Below are positions 36,617-45,955 of a stretch of DNA of 64,000 nt, piece after piece. The DNA comes from Caulobacteraceae bacterium (GTDB lineage: Bacteria; Pseudomonadota; Alphaproteobacteria; Caulobacterales; Caulobacteraceae): positions 1 to 64,000 of the forward strand of contig JARLIQ010000061.1 in NCBI GenBank assembly GCA_031291645.1, written 5' to 3'. A program made the translations under genes and the position numbers. The first letter of the stretch is position 1, and each line of letters opens with the position of its first letter. The notes under the pieces are model-generated. The model was given only the letters and a program-made list of their open reading frames with translations, made no database searches and was not told where the DNA came from.

Positions 36617-37333
36617 ATGGATCAAGCCGCCCCAGCCGCGCGCCAGCCGCCGGTCCGCAAGCGCGACGCGGAGCGGACCAAGCGCCAGATCATGTCGGCG
36701 GCTTTGAAGGAGTTCTCGCAGCAGGGCTACTCCGGCGCGCGGATCGACAAGATCGCCCAGAGCGCCAAGTGCAACATCCGCATGCTGTACCACTACTTCG
36801 GCAACAAGAAGAACCTCTACGCCGCTGTGCTGGAGGCCGCCTACGGCGACATCCGCGGCCGGGAGGCCAAGCTGAAGATCGATGTCGAACGCCCGCTCGA
36901 GGGCCTTCTGGAACTGCTCCACTTCACCTTCCACTATTTCGAGAAGAACCCCTATTTCGAGGGACTGCTGCGCACCGAGAACATGATGCACGGCAAGTTC
37001 GTGCGCCGCCTGGCGCCGATCACCGAGTCGGGCTTCTCGCTGCGCCGGGTCATCGGCGAGCTGATCGAGAACGGGCAGAGGCAGGGCGTCTTCCGCGACG
37101 GCCTCGACCCGGTGCAGGTTTATGTGACGATCACCGCGTTGAGCCGCTTCCACCTGGCCAACGCCTTCTCGCTGTCGGCCCTGCTCGACACCGACATGAC
37201 GCGGCCCGAGTGGCGCAGCGCGCGCTGGACGCATTCGGTCGAGCTGCTGACGGCCTATCTGGCCGCCTCGAAAGACGGCGTCGCCGCAGCGCCGGCGCAG
37301 GCCCAACCGGCTGTCGCCGCGACCGCCGGCTGA
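36617..37333 (+). CDS. TetR-family transcriptional regulator
   Basis: RKRDAERTKRQIMSAALKEFSQQGYSGARIDKIAQSAKCNIRMLYHYFGNKKNLYAAVLE. Confidence 0.92.
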   Translation: MDQAAPAARQPPVRKRDAERTKRQIMSAALKEFSQQGYSGARIDKIAQSAKCNIRMLYHYFGNKKNLYAAVLEAAYGDIRGREAKLKIDVERPLEGLLELLHFTFHYFEKNPYFEGLLRTENMMHGKFVRRLAPITESGFSLRRVIGELIENGQRQGVFRDGLDPVQVYVTITALSRFHLANAFSLSALLDTDMTRPEWRSARWTHSVELLTAYLAASKDGVAAAPAQAQPAVAATAG

Positions 37334-37343
37334 CGACCCGCCC

Positions 37344-38303
37344 TCAGAACAGCAGGCCGCGCGGCAGGAGGCCGTGCACGCCCTTTTCGCCGTTGACGCT
37401 TTGGGTGATGCGGAAATCCACCGCCAGCGAGCAGAACTGGTAGGCTTGCTCGCGGGTCAGGTCGCTGCGGCTGACGATGAAGGCGATCATCTCGCGCAGC
37501 GCCTGCTCAAGCGCGAGGTCGAGGTCGGCGTTCAGCCCCATGGTGACGTAGTGGCTCGCGGTCTCGGCCCGCGGCCAGCGCAGAGCCGGCGCGTCCAGGC
37601 CGCCGCCCTTGTGCACGATCAGGGTGAAGTCGCCGGTCAGGCACATCTCGAGCGCGTTGACGCAGACCTCGCCATCGCCCTGCAGCCCATGGCCGTCGCC
37701 GGCCGAGAAGTTGGCGCCCGCAACCCAGACCGGCAGGAACAGGGTGCTGCCGGCGACCAGCTCGCGGTTGTCGATGTTGCCGCCGTGTTCGCGCGGCTCG
37801 CGGCTGGAGATGCGGCCATAGACCGCCGGCGGCGCGACGCCGATGGTGCCGAAGAAGGGCGAGAGCTTCAACTCGGGCCCCCAGGCGGGCTTGCAGGTCC
37901 CGCGCTGCCGGTCGACCGGGATGTGGCTGAGGTAGCGGACCGGAAAATCCTGCGGCAGGGTCCCGGCCAGCGGCCGGATGGCGCAGTAGCCCCAGTTGGC
38001 CGTGGGCTCGATCCGCTCGATCCGCACTTCCAGCATGTCGCCGGGCTCGGCCCCCTCGACCGCGACCGGGCCGGTCAGGATGTGCGGCCCGATCCGCTCC
38101 AGCCGCGCCGCGTGGATCGCTTGCAGGGCCTCGGGAATGTCGAAGCCCGACCCGGGCTCGGGCATGACCTCGACCCCGCCCGACATGCACTCCAGCGTCA
38201 CCGTGTCGCCGGAGCGGACCGTCAGCACCGGCTCGAAGGCGGCGTCGAACATCCCGAAACGCACCGTCTGGGGCGTCGCGGGCACGAAATGTCGTTCAGC
38301 CAT
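37344..38303 (-). CDS. Acetamidase/formamidase family protein
   Basis: VRSGDTVTLECMSGG, HILTGPVAVEGAEPGDMLEVRI, FSAGDGHGLQGDGEVCVNALE; FmdA/AmdA pattern. Confidence 0.9.
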   Translation of the reverse strand: MAERHFVPATPQTVRFGMFDAAFEPVLTVRSGDTVTLECMSGGVEVMPEPGSGFDIPEALQAIHAARLERIGPHILTGPVAVEGAEPGDMLEVRIERIEPTANWGYCAIRPLAGTLPQDFPVRYLSHIPVDRQRGTCKPAWGPELKLSPFFGTIGVAPPAVYGRISSREPREHGGNIDNRELVAGSTLFLPVWVAGANFSAGDGHGLQGDGEVCVNALEMCLTGDFTLIVHKGGGLDAPALRWPRAETASHYVTMGLNADLDLALEQALREMIAFIVSRSDLTREQAYQFCSLAVDFRITQSVNGEKGVHGLLPRGLLF

Positions 38304-38318
38304 GATCCTTCGGCGTCC

Positions 38319-39779
38319 TCAGGCGACGCGGCTGGCGAAACCGCCCGAGGGCGCGCCCCAGCCCGGCATCTTGCCGGGATTGAGCAGGCCGTAGGGGTCG
38401 ACCTCGACCTTCAGGGCGAACTGCGCCGGATCGGCCACCGCCCCGCCGCCGCTTTCCAGCACATAGGTGTGGGGATTGAACACCGGGCAGTCGTTCGACC
38501 AGTGATAGCGCATGATCTCCTCCAGGCGCGCCTCGGTGGTGAAGCGCACCAGCTGCAGGCCGAAGCATTTCACGACCCCGTCCACCCGCGCGAACTCCAG
38601 ATGCACGGGCACCTCGTCGCCGAACACCTCGGCCATGCGGGCGACCTTGTCCAGGTGGTCGGGCGCGTCGAACAGGATCTGCAGGTAGGTGATCGAGCGG
38701 TCGTGCTTGAGCGCCTGCAGGGTGGTGTGGTTCCAGCAGAACTCCCAGAGCGGCGCCGGCTCGAGCTTGTCCTCGTCGGGCCCGCGGCTAAAGACGATCT
38801 CGGCCCCGGCCTCGGCGACCATCTGGGCGAACGGCTCGACCGAGTTCTCGGCGATGATCGCCATGATCACCGGCTGGCCTTCGCGCATGTAGGGCAGGAA
38901 GTCGTCGAAGTAGCGCGCGCCGCCCCAGTCGATCGCGGCGAGCTCCTTCTTGATCACCCCGTCGGCGTGGGCGACGCGGTCGGCCAGGCGCGCGGCGGCC
39001 ATGATGTCCGGCGCGCTGACGACGAACTCGCTCCAGCGGATGGCCGGGGCCAGGGCCATCTCGACCTCGGTGATCAGGCCGGTCGTGCCGTAGGCGTGGA
39101 TGGCCTTGCAGACGTCCGGGCCCCGCAGCTCGATGAACCGCGGCTCGTCCTCGACGGTCAGCACCCGCAGCCCAAGCACGTTGCCGGCCTGGGGCAGGGT
39201 CCCGTAGTTGATCGCGCCGATGCCCGAGCTGCCGCCCGCGACGAAGCCGCCGATGGTGGCGGTCTTCCAGGTCGAGGGGTGGAAGCGCAGCTCCCAGCCG
39301 TGCGGCAGGATCTCTTCCTCGATCTCCAGCAGGCTCTTGCCGGCGCCGGCGCGCAGCACCCCGCCCTTCAGCCACTTCGTCGCATTCAGCGCCGTCAGGT
39401 CGACCACCACCCCGCCGTAGAGCGGCATGGCCTGGCCATAGTTGCCGGTGCCGGCCCCGCGGGGCGTCAGCGGCAGGCCGCGGCCCACGCAATAGCGCAC
39501 CAGTCGCACCAGTTCGTCCTCGTCCCTGGGGGTGACGACGATGTCGGCGGCCACGTCGGACAGCTGGTGCGACAAGACCGGCGAGAACCAGAAGAAGTCG
39601 CGGCTCTTGCGGCGGATGCTGGCCGCGCCGAGGTCGCAGGCCATGGGCGCCAGGTCCTGGGCGACCTGCTTCCAGTCGACGTCCGGCGTCGTGGCCCGCG
39701 CCGCGGGGGTGTGGGACAGCACGCCGAGCGGGGCGGCGCCGCCGGCGATGGCGAGGTTGCTGCTGGAGATACCGGGCAT
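38319..39779 (-). CDS. FAD-binding (PCMH/GlcD-type) oxidase
   Basis: VVTPRDEDELVRLVRYCVGRGLPLTPRGAGTGNYGQAMPLYGGVVVDLTALN, GGFVAGGSSGIGAINYGTL. Confidence 0.9.
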   Translation of the reverse strand: MPGISSSNLAIAGGAAPLGVLSHTPAARATTPDVDWKQVAQDLAPMACDLGAASIRRKSRDFFWFSPVLSHQLSDVAADIVVTPRDEDELVRLVRYCVGRGLPLTPRGAGTGNYGQAMPLYGGVVVDLTALNATKWLKGGVLRAGAGKSLLEIEEEILPHGWELRFHPSTWKTATIGGFVAGGSSGIGAINYGTLPQAGNVLGLRVLTVEDEPRFIELRGPDVCKAIHAYGTTGLITEVEMALAPAIRWSEFVVSAPDIMAAARLADRVAHADGVIKKELAAIDWGGARYFDDFLPYMREGQPVIMAIIAENSVEPFAQMVAEAGAEIVFSRGPDEDKLEPAPLWEFCWNHTTLQALKHDRSITYLQILFDAPDHLDKVARMAEVFGDEVPVHLEFARVDGVVKCFGLQLVRFTTEARLEEIMRYHWSNDCPVFNPHTYVLESGGGAVADPAQFALKVEVDPYGLLNPGKMPGWGAPSGGFASRVA

Positions 39780-39818
39780 GGGGGACTTCCTGTCGGCGAA
39801 GGGGCGTGGACGGGCGGC

Positions 39819-40085
39819 TCAGGCGGCCTGGCCGTAGGTCTTGCGGAACATTTCCTGGACATGCTCGCCGAAGGTGACGGTGGGCTGCGGCGGATAGTGC
39901 AGCAGCCGCACCGTGCAGGACGGCTCTTCCAGGGCGTCGGCGACATAGAAGAAGCCGGTCTCGCGCACGGCCTTGTGCATCCGCCAGGCCACGGCCTTGC
40001 GCTGCTCCAGGTCGGGCGAGAAACTGCCTGAAAGATCCACCACGGAGATCGTCTCGGGCGTCTCGGCCGGGTCGTAGATGATCAC
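39819..40085 (-). pseudogene. Internally collapsed isopenicillin-N-synthase-like 2OG-Fe(II) oxygenase remnant (88 aa)
   Basis: N-term TISVVDLSGSFSPDLEQRKAVAWRMHKAVRETGFFYVA joined to mid-part EEPSCTVRLLHYPPQP and C-term TVTFGEHVQEMFRKTYGQ; catalytic HxD...H core missing. Confidence 0.65.
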
Positions 40086-40318
40086 GCCGGGTCTCCGGTC
40101 GGTCCTCGAACGCGGCCAGCAGGCGGCCGCGCGCGGCGCCGGGTCAAGGCGATGCGGCCGCCCGCGAGGCTTCGCAGCCGGTTATGCCCGCCCGGCCGGC
40201 GCCTGCGTCAGATTGCGTTCAATTTTTGATCATCTCGATTGATGAAAGAATGCGAAATTCCATGTAACATATTATTTTATTTAGAATTTCTTCGACGTAC
40301 TGTCATATTTATGCTTGA

Positions 40319-40331
40319 AATTCTTACTTAC
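40319..40331 (-). promoter_or_regulatory. Candidate TetR operator copy 2
   Basis: AATTCTTACTTAC (reverse GTAAGTAAGAATT) upstream of 40399. Confidence 0.5.
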
Positions 40332-40398
40332 TACGATAAGCCGGAATCGTGAAGGGCGCGGCGGGAATCGCCTCGCCCGGCCGGAGACCCGACGCCCG

Positions 40399-42072
40399 AT
40401 GTTCGATGCAAGCCCCAAGCTGCCGGTCCGCCCGCCGACCACAGAGGTGATGCGGACGCGCAGCGGCCTGGCGCTCGCCGCGGACGTCTACCGGCCGGAG
40501 GGGCCTGGGCCCTACCCCGTGCTGATGCTCCGCCAGGCCTACGGGCGGCGGATCGCCTCGACGCTCTGCTACGCCCATCCCAGCTGGTACGCGGCCCAGG
40601 GCTATATCGTGGTGGTTCAGGACGTGCGCGGCCGCGGCGATTCAGAGGGCCGCTTCCGGCCGCTGGAGTACGAAGCCGAGGACGGCGCCGACGCCATCGC
40701 CTGGGCCGCCGGCCTGGACGGGTCGACCGGCGCGGTCGGCCTCTATGGCTTCTCCTACCAGGGGGTGAACCAACTGCTCGCCGCGGCCGAGGCCGGGCCC
40801 GCGCTGAAGGCGATCGCCCCGGCCATGATCGGCTGGGACATCCGCAACGACTGGGCCTACGAGAACGGCGCCTTCAACCTCGCGGGTAACCTGGGCTGGG
40901 CCATCCAGCTGGCGGCCGAGAACGCCCGGCTGGCCGGCGACCAGGCCGCCTTCTACGAGCTGCACGGCCTGGCCCGGCGCATGCCGTTCGAGGCGCCCAA
41001 TCCGGCGCGGCCGGCCTTCATGGAACGGCATCGACGGCTGTCGCACTACCATCAGTGGCTCGACGAGCCGGAGGACGGCCCCTACTGGCCGCGAATCTCG
41101 CCCAGCGCGCGGGCGCCGGCGCTGCTGGCCCGCGACCTGCCGATGCTGTTCATCGGCGGCTGGTTCGACAGCCACCTGCCGGGGACGCTCGCCGGCTACA
41201 GGGCGATGGCGCCGGGCGGCCGCGCGCGCCTGCGCGTCGGGCCCTGGACCCATTTCCCCTGGCATCGCAAGGTCGGCGCACTGGACTTCGGCCCGGCGGC
41301 GGTGACGGCGATGGACCAATGGCAGGTGCGCTGGTTCGACCACTGGCTGAAGGGCGCCGACAACGGGGTCGAGGCCGAGCCCGAGGTGTCGCTGTTCGAC
41401 ATGGGCGCGCGGTGCTGGCGCGACTATCCGGCCTGGCCGGACGCGCCGTTCGAGCTGCATCTCGATTCCGAAGGCCGGGCGGCGATCGACGAGACCGCCG
41501 GGCGGCTGGCGGCCGACGCGCCGCACGAGGCCGGCGTCGACTACCTGGTCCACGACCCCTGGCGGCCGGCGCCCAGCGTCGGCGGCGCGTCCGGCTCGCC
41601 GCCCGGGCCCGTGGACCGCAGCGCGGTCGACGCCCGGTCCGACGTGATGACCTTCACCACCGGGACCTGCGCCGCCGGCCTGACCCTGGCCGGTCCGGTG
41701 ATCGCCGAGTTGCGGCTGGTCAGCGACGCGGCGGCCTTCGACGTCTCCTGCACCCTTTCGCGGGTGACGACGGCGGGTCAGGTCTATCAGGTGGCCGAAG
41801 GCCACTGGTCGGGCCCGGCGCCGGCGGCGGACCAGCCGCTGCGCGTGCCGATGCGCGCGACCTGCGTGACGCTCGAACTCGGCGAGCGGCTGCGGCTGTC
41901 GATCGCCGCGGCGTCCTTTCCGGCCCACCCGGTCAATCCGGGCGACGGGCGGCGGCCCGAGGACGTCCCGCTGGACGAGGCGCGGGCGGTCACCCTGGGC
42001 GTGCGCACGGGCGGCGGCCTGGGCTCGCGCCTGATCCTCTCGGTCCCCGCCGCGACGAAGCCTGCGCCATGA
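40399..42072 (+). CDS. CocE/NonD family hydrolase
   Basis: VMRTRSGLALAADVYRPEGPGPYPVLMLRQAYGRR, VVQDVRGRGDSEGRFRPLEYEAEDGADAIAWAA, GLYGFSYQGVNQLLAA. Confidence 0.92.
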   Translation: MFDASPKLPVRPPTTEVMRTRSGLALAADVYRPEGPGPYPVLMLRQAYGRRIASTLCYAHPSWYAAQGYIVVVQDVRGRGDSEGRFRPLEYEAEDGADAIAWAAGLDGSTGAVGLYGFSYQGVNQLLAAAEAGPALKAIAPAMIGWDIRNDWAYENGAFNLAGNLGWAIQLAAENARLAGDQAAFYELHGLARRMPFEAPNPARPAFMERHRRLSHYHQWLDEPEDGPYWPRISPSARAPALLARDLPMLFIGGWFDSHLPGTLAGYRAMAPGGRARLRVGPWTHFPWHRKVGALDFGPAAVTAMDQWQVRWFDHWLKGADNGVEAEPEVSLFDMGARCWRDYPAWPDAPFELHLDSEGRAAIDETAGRLAADAPHEAGVDYLVHDPWRPAPSVGGASGSPPGPVDRSAVDARSDVMTFTTGTCAAGLTLAGPVIAELRLVSDAAAFDVSCTLSRVTTAGQVYQVAEGHWSGPAPAADQPLRVPMRATCVTLELGERLRLSIAAASFPAHPVNPGDGRRPEDVPLDEARAVTLGVRTGGGLGSRLILSVPAATKPAP

Positions 42073-42245
42073 CCCTGTCGCGGACCGACCTGACCGGCGA
42101 GGACGTCGCCAGGGTCGACGCAGACGTCAACGCCGGCGTGGCGTTCGCGGCCGAGCGCCTGGCCACCCTGCCGCGCGAGGTGTCGCGCTTTCCCCTGATC
42201 CAGCTCAGAGCCGGTCCCGCCGGGGCCGCGGAGTCCAGACCATGA
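42069..42245 (+). CDS. Small hypothetical protein between hydrolase and cupin genes
   Basis: 58 aa MTLSRTDLTGEDVARVDADVNAGVAFAAERLATLPREVSRFPLIQL...; ATGA overlaps on both sides. Confidence 0.5.
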   Translation: MTLSRTDLTGEDVARVDADVNAGVAFAAERLATLPREVSRFPLIQLRAGPAGAAESRP

Positions 42246-42685
42246 CCCTGCCGATCCGAACCGGCGCGCTCGAAGCCAAGGCGTTTCGCATCTCGCCCGC
42301 CGACACCAACTACTTCGCCCTGCTGTTCGACCCGGCCGACGGCATCGAGCAGGTCTGCGTGGTCGAGATCTTCTCGGTCGGCGGCAAGACCCCGCCGAAC
42401 ACCCACCAGGTCGCGCACGAGATCTTCTACGTGCTGCAGGGCGAGGGCGCGGCCACCTGCGCCGGACAGCGGGTGCCGCTCGCCAAGGGCCAGGCCCTGC
42501 TGGTGCCGCCCGGCGCCGAGCACGTGATCGAGAATACCGGGCCGGGCAAGCTCTACACCCTGACCATCATGTGCCCGAACGAGGGCTTCGCCGAACTGAT
42601 CCGCGCGGGCGCGCCGGTCGAGCTGGACGAGGAGGATCGGCGCGTGCTGACCACCGCCCTGCCCTCGGCCGCGCCCGGCGCCTGA
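42242..42685 (+). CDS. Cupin-domain protein
   Basis: VVEIFSVGGKTPPNTHQVAHEIFYVLQGEGAATCAGQRVPLAKGQALLVPPGAEHVIENTG. Confidence 0.9.
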   Translation: MTLPIRTGALEAKAFRISPADTNYFALLFDPADGIEQVCVVEIFSVGGKTPPNTHQVAHEIFYVLQGEGAATCAGQRVPLAKGQALLVPPGAEHVIENTGPGKLYTLTIMCPNEGFAELIRAGAPVELDEEDRRVLTTALPSAAPGA

Positions 42686-42706
42686 GGCCCTTGGGGAGAG
42701 GAACCG

Positions 42707-43468
42707 ATGATCCCGCTTGGAAGCTCCGCCCGGAACGCCTGGCGCGTTTCGGCCCTCGCCGCCGACCTGGTGCGGCGCCCGCCGCGGCCATTGCCGCTGA
42801 CCATCGTCGCCGAGCCGCAGCAGGTGACCTTCGACCTTGCCCGCACCGCGGTGGTGGTGATCGACATGCAGAACGATTTCTGCCACCCGGACGGCTGGCT
42901 CGCCTCGATCGGGGTGGACATCGCCCCGGCGCGCGCGCCCATCGCGCCGCTGTCACGGCTGCTGCCCCGCCTGCGCGAGAAGGGGATGCCGGTGATCTGG
43001 CTCAACTGGGGCAACCGGCCCGACCGGCTGAACCTGAGCCCCTCGCTGCTGCACGTCTACAAACCCACCGGCGAAGGCGTCGGCCTGGGCGATCCGCTGC
43101 CGTCCAATGGGGCGCACGTGCTGGAGGCGGGCAGCTGGGCGGCGGCGATCGCGCCGGAACTGGCGGTCGAGCCGGACGACATCCACGTCGCCAAGTACCG
43201 GATGTCCGGCTTCTGGGACACGCCGCTCGACAGCATCCTGCGCAACCTCGACATCACCACCGTGCTGTTCGCAGGGGTCAATCTGGACCAGTGCGTGCTC
43301 TGCACCCTGCAGGACGCCAACTTCCTCGGCTACGACTGCCTGCTGCTGTCCGACTGCGCGGCGACCACCTCGCCGGCCTACTGCGTCGACGCCAGCCTCT
43401 ACAACGTCAAGCAGTGCTTCGGCTTCGTGACCACGTCGGGCGACGTGCTTCAGGCGCTGTCGGCATGA
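42707..43468 (+). CDS. Isochorismatase-family cysteine hydrolase
   Basis: RTAVVVIDMQNDFCHPDGWLASIGVDI, VAKYRMSGFWDTPLDSILRNLDITTVLFAGVNLDQCVLCTLQDA. Confidence 0.92.
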   Translation: MIPLGSSARNAWRVSALAADLVRRPPRPLPLTIVAEPQQVTFDLARTAVVVIDMQNDFCHPDGWLASIGVDIAPARAPIAPLSRLLPRLREKGMPVIWLNWGNRPDRLNLSPSLLHVYKPTGEGVGLGDPLPSNGAHVLEAGSWAAAIAPELAVEPDDIHVAKYRMSGFWDTPLDSILRNLDITTVLFAGVNLDQCVLCTLQDANFLGYDCLLLSDCAATTSPAYCVDASLYNVKQCFGFVTTSGDVLQALSA

Positions 43469-43668
43469 TCGGCGACATCCCGCTCCTGGACGACGAGGCC
43501 CTGTGGGCCTACGCCGAGGCCGCCGCGGCCGCCGTGGGCCTGGACATCCCCGCCGAGCGCCGCCCGGGCGTCCTGGCCAACCTGAGGACCCTGCGCGAGC
43601 ACGCCGGCCTGGTCATGACCTTCCCGCTGGATGCGCAGACCCAGGTCGCGCCGGTGTTCAGGCCATGA
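43465..43668 (+). CDS. AtzG-like (DUF4089-type) small amidase subunit
   Basis: 67 aa; LDIPAERRPGVLANLRTLREHAGLVMTFPLDAQTQVAPVFRP; overlaps isochorismatase and amidase genes by 4 nt. Confidence 0.8.
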   Translation: MIGDIPLLDDEALWAYAEAAAAAVGLDIPAERRPGVLANLRTLREHAGLVMTFPLDAQTQVAPVFRP

Positions 43669-45059
43669 GCGCGGCGCCGGAGACCGACCTCCTCGTCCTG
43701 GCCGGCGAGGTGCGCGCGGGGCGCGTGCGGGCCGAGCAGGTGCTCGAGGGCGTGCTGGACGACATCGCCGCGCGCGACGGCGACTTCAACTGCTTCACCG
43801 CGGTGTTCGCCGAGGAGGCGCGCGCCCAGGCGCGGCGGGTGGACGCGGACGTGCGCGCCGGCCGGCCGGCGGGGCCCCTGGCCGGCGTGCCGTTCGGGGT
43901 GAAGAACCTGTTTGACGTGGCCGGGGCGGTCACCCTGGCGGGCTCCAAGATCCGCCGCCAGCAGCCGCCGGCCCAGGCCGACGCGACCCTGGTTCGCCGC
44001 CTCAAGGACAGCGGCGCCATCCTGGTCGGCGCGCTGAACATGGACGAGTTCGCCTACGGCTTCAGCACCGAGAACGCCCACTACGGGGCGACGCGCAACC
44101 CGCACGATCCCGAGCGCATCGCCGGCGGATCGTCCGGCGGGTCGGCGGCGGCGGTGGCCGCGGGCCTGCTGCCGCTCACCCTCGGCTCGGACACCAACGG
44201 CTCGATCCGGGTGCCGGCGGCCATGTGCGGCGTCTACGGCATGAAGCCGACCTTCGGGCGGCTGTCGCGGGCCGGCGCCTTCCCCTTCGTCTCCAGCCTG
44301 GATCACGTGGGCCATTTCGCCCGCTCCGTGCGCGACCTGGCGGCCGCCTACGACCTGATGCAGGGCGAGGACGCCGCCGACCCGGCCTGCGCCGGCGCGC
44401 CGGAGGCGGCCGCCCTGCCCGGGCTGGACGAGCCGATCGAAGGCTTGAGGATCGGCGTGCTGGACGGCTGGTTCCTGGACGGGGCGAGCGACGAGGTGCT
44501 CGAAGGCCTCGAACAGGCCGCCTCGGGCCTCAAGGCCGTCCGCGGCGTGCGCCTGCCCGAGGTGGATCGGGCGCGGGCGGCGGCCTACTGCATCACCGCG
44601 GCGGAAGGCGCCAACCTGCACCTGCCGGACCTGGCGACGCGGCCGCACGACTTCGACGCGGCGACTCGCGACCGGCTGCTGGCCGGCGCCCTGATGCCGG
44701 CGGCGGTGGTGCTGCAGGCCCAGCGCTTCCGCACCTGGTTCCAGGTCCAGGTCGTGCGGATCTTCGAGGATTTCGACGTCCTGCTCGCGCCGACCACCGT
44801 CTGCACCGCGCCACGCATCGGCCAGGTGACCATGTCGTTCAAGGGCCGGGAGACGCCGATCCGGCCCAACCTGGGCGTCTACACCCAGCCGCTGAGCTTC
44901 ATCGGCCTGCCGGTCGTGGCCGCGCCGGTCAACCGTCCCGGCATGCCGGTGGGCGTGCAGATCGTCACCCGCCCCTGGGCCGAGGCCCTGGGCCTGCGGG
45001 TCGCCAACCATCTCGAACGCGCCGGCGTTCTCGCCGCCGCGCGCCTGGAGGCCGCATGA
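43665..45059 (+). CDS. AtzE-like amidase (amidase signature family)
   Basis: GVPFGVKNLFDVAGAVTLAGSKI, PHDPERIAGGSSGGSAAAVAAGLLPLTLGSDTNGSIRVPAAMCGVYGMKPTFG. Confidence 0.92.
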   Translation: MSAAPETDLLVLAGEVRAGRVRAEQVLEGVLDDIAARDGDFNCFTAVFAEEARAQARRVDADVRAGRPAGPLAGVPFGVKNLFDVAGAVTLAGSKIRRQQPPAQADATLVRRLKDSGAILVGALNMDEFAYGFSTENAHYGATRNPHDPERIAGGSSGGSAAAVAAGLLPLTLGSDTNGSIRVPAAMCGVYGMKPTFGRLSRAGAFPFVSSLDHVGHFARSVRDLAAAYDLMQGEDAADPACAGAPEAAALPGLDEPIEGLRIGVLDGWFLDGASDEVLEGLEQAASGLKAVRGVRLPEVDRARAAAYCITAAEGANLHLPDLATRPHDFDAATRDRLLAGALMPAAVVLQAQRFRTWFQVQVVRIFEDFDVLLAPTTVCTAPRIGQVTMSFKGRETPIRPNLGVYTQPLSFIGLPVVAAPVNRPGMPVGVQIVTRPWAEALGLRVANHLERAGVLAAARLEAA

Positions 45060-45439
45060 TCGTCAATTCGCCGGCCGTGCTGGCCGAGGTGGAGGCCGCG
45101 TTCGACCGCTACGAGCAGGCGCTGATGGAGAACGACCTGGAGACGCTCGACGCGCTGTTCTGGCGCTCGCCCCACACGGTCCGCTACGGCGTCGGCGAGA
45201 ACCTCTACGGGATCGACGAGATCGCCGCCTTCCGCAAGGCGCGGCCGGGCGGATCGCCGCCGCGGCGGCTGCTGCGCCGGATCATCACCTGCTTCGGCGA
45301 CGACGTCGCCACCGCCAACGTCGAGTTCCAGCGCGAGGGCGGCGGACGCATCGGCCGCCAGAGCCAGACCTGGGTGCGGACGGACGAGGGCTGGAGAGTC
45401 GTCTCGGCCCACGTCTCGCTGATGGCTGAAGGGCATTAG
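45056..45439 (+). CDS. AtzH-like (DUF3225) protein
   Basis: VLAEVEAAFDRYEQALMENDLETLDALFWRSPHTVRYGVGENLYGIDEIAAFRKARPGG...VSAHVSLMAEGH. Confidence 0.88.
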   Translation: MIVNSPAVLAEVEAAFDRYEQALMENDLETLDALFWRSPHTVRYGVGENLYGIDEIAAFRKARPGGSPPRRLLRRIITCFGDDVATANVEFQREGGGRIGRQSQTWVRTDEGWRVVSAHVSLMAEGH

Positions 45440-45531
45440 ACGGCCAGGATCGCCGCGGGATCGGGCAGTTCGCGCCCGGCGGCGCCCATACGCGACGCGC
45501 CAGCTTGCCGATCGAGCAGGCGCGCCATCAA

Positions 45532-45545
45532 GTAAGTAAAGAATT
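45532..45545 (+). promoter_or_regulatory. Candidate TetR operator copy 3
   Basis: GTAAGTAAAGAATT immediately upstream of the VOC gene GTG start at 45565. Confidence 0.5.
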
Positions 45546-45564
45546 ACCTTTTGGCAGGCCGTCG

Positions 45565-45951
45565 GTGGACACCCTTTCCTACGTCAACGTCTTCGTCCGC
45601 GACATCGAGGCCCTGCCCGACTTCTACGCCGCCGTCTTCGGCCTGGCGGAAGCCGTCGAGCAGCGCAGCGGGATTTTCCGCGCCCTGCTGACCGGAGCCA
45701 GCGCCATCGGCTTCAACGGCCCCGAGGCCTATGCGCTGCTCGGGCTGGAGCCGGCCGAGGCGGCGGCGGGCGTGCGGTTCGCCCTGACCTTCGACGTACC
45801 CGCCCCGGACGAGGTCGCCCCCCGCGCGGCCAGGGCCGTCGCCCTCGGCGCCCGGCTGGTCAAGGGCCCCTACCGGACCGCCTACGGCACGGTGCAGGCC
45901 GTGCTGACCGACCCCGAGGACAACGTCTTCCGCATCAACGCCGCGCGTTGA
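45565..45951 (+). CDS. Glyoxalase/VOC-superfamily protein
   Basis: VDTLSYVNVFVRDIEALPDFYAAVFGLAEAV...VLTDPEDNVFRINAAR; GTG start preferred because the ORF-track start at 45505 would put the operator-like site inside the gene. Confidence 0.8.
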   Translation: MDTLSYVNVFVRDIEALPDFYAAVFGLAEAVEQRSGIFRALLTGASAIGFNGPEAYALLGLEPAEAAAGVRFALTFDVPAPDEVAPRAARAVALGARLVKGPYRTAYGTVQAVLTDPEDNVFRINAAR

Positions 45952-45955
45952 GCAT

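Noticed and set aside
37374-40031. 885-aa plus-strand ORF
   Set aside because: Antisense shadow of the acetamidase/formamidase and FAD oxidase genes.
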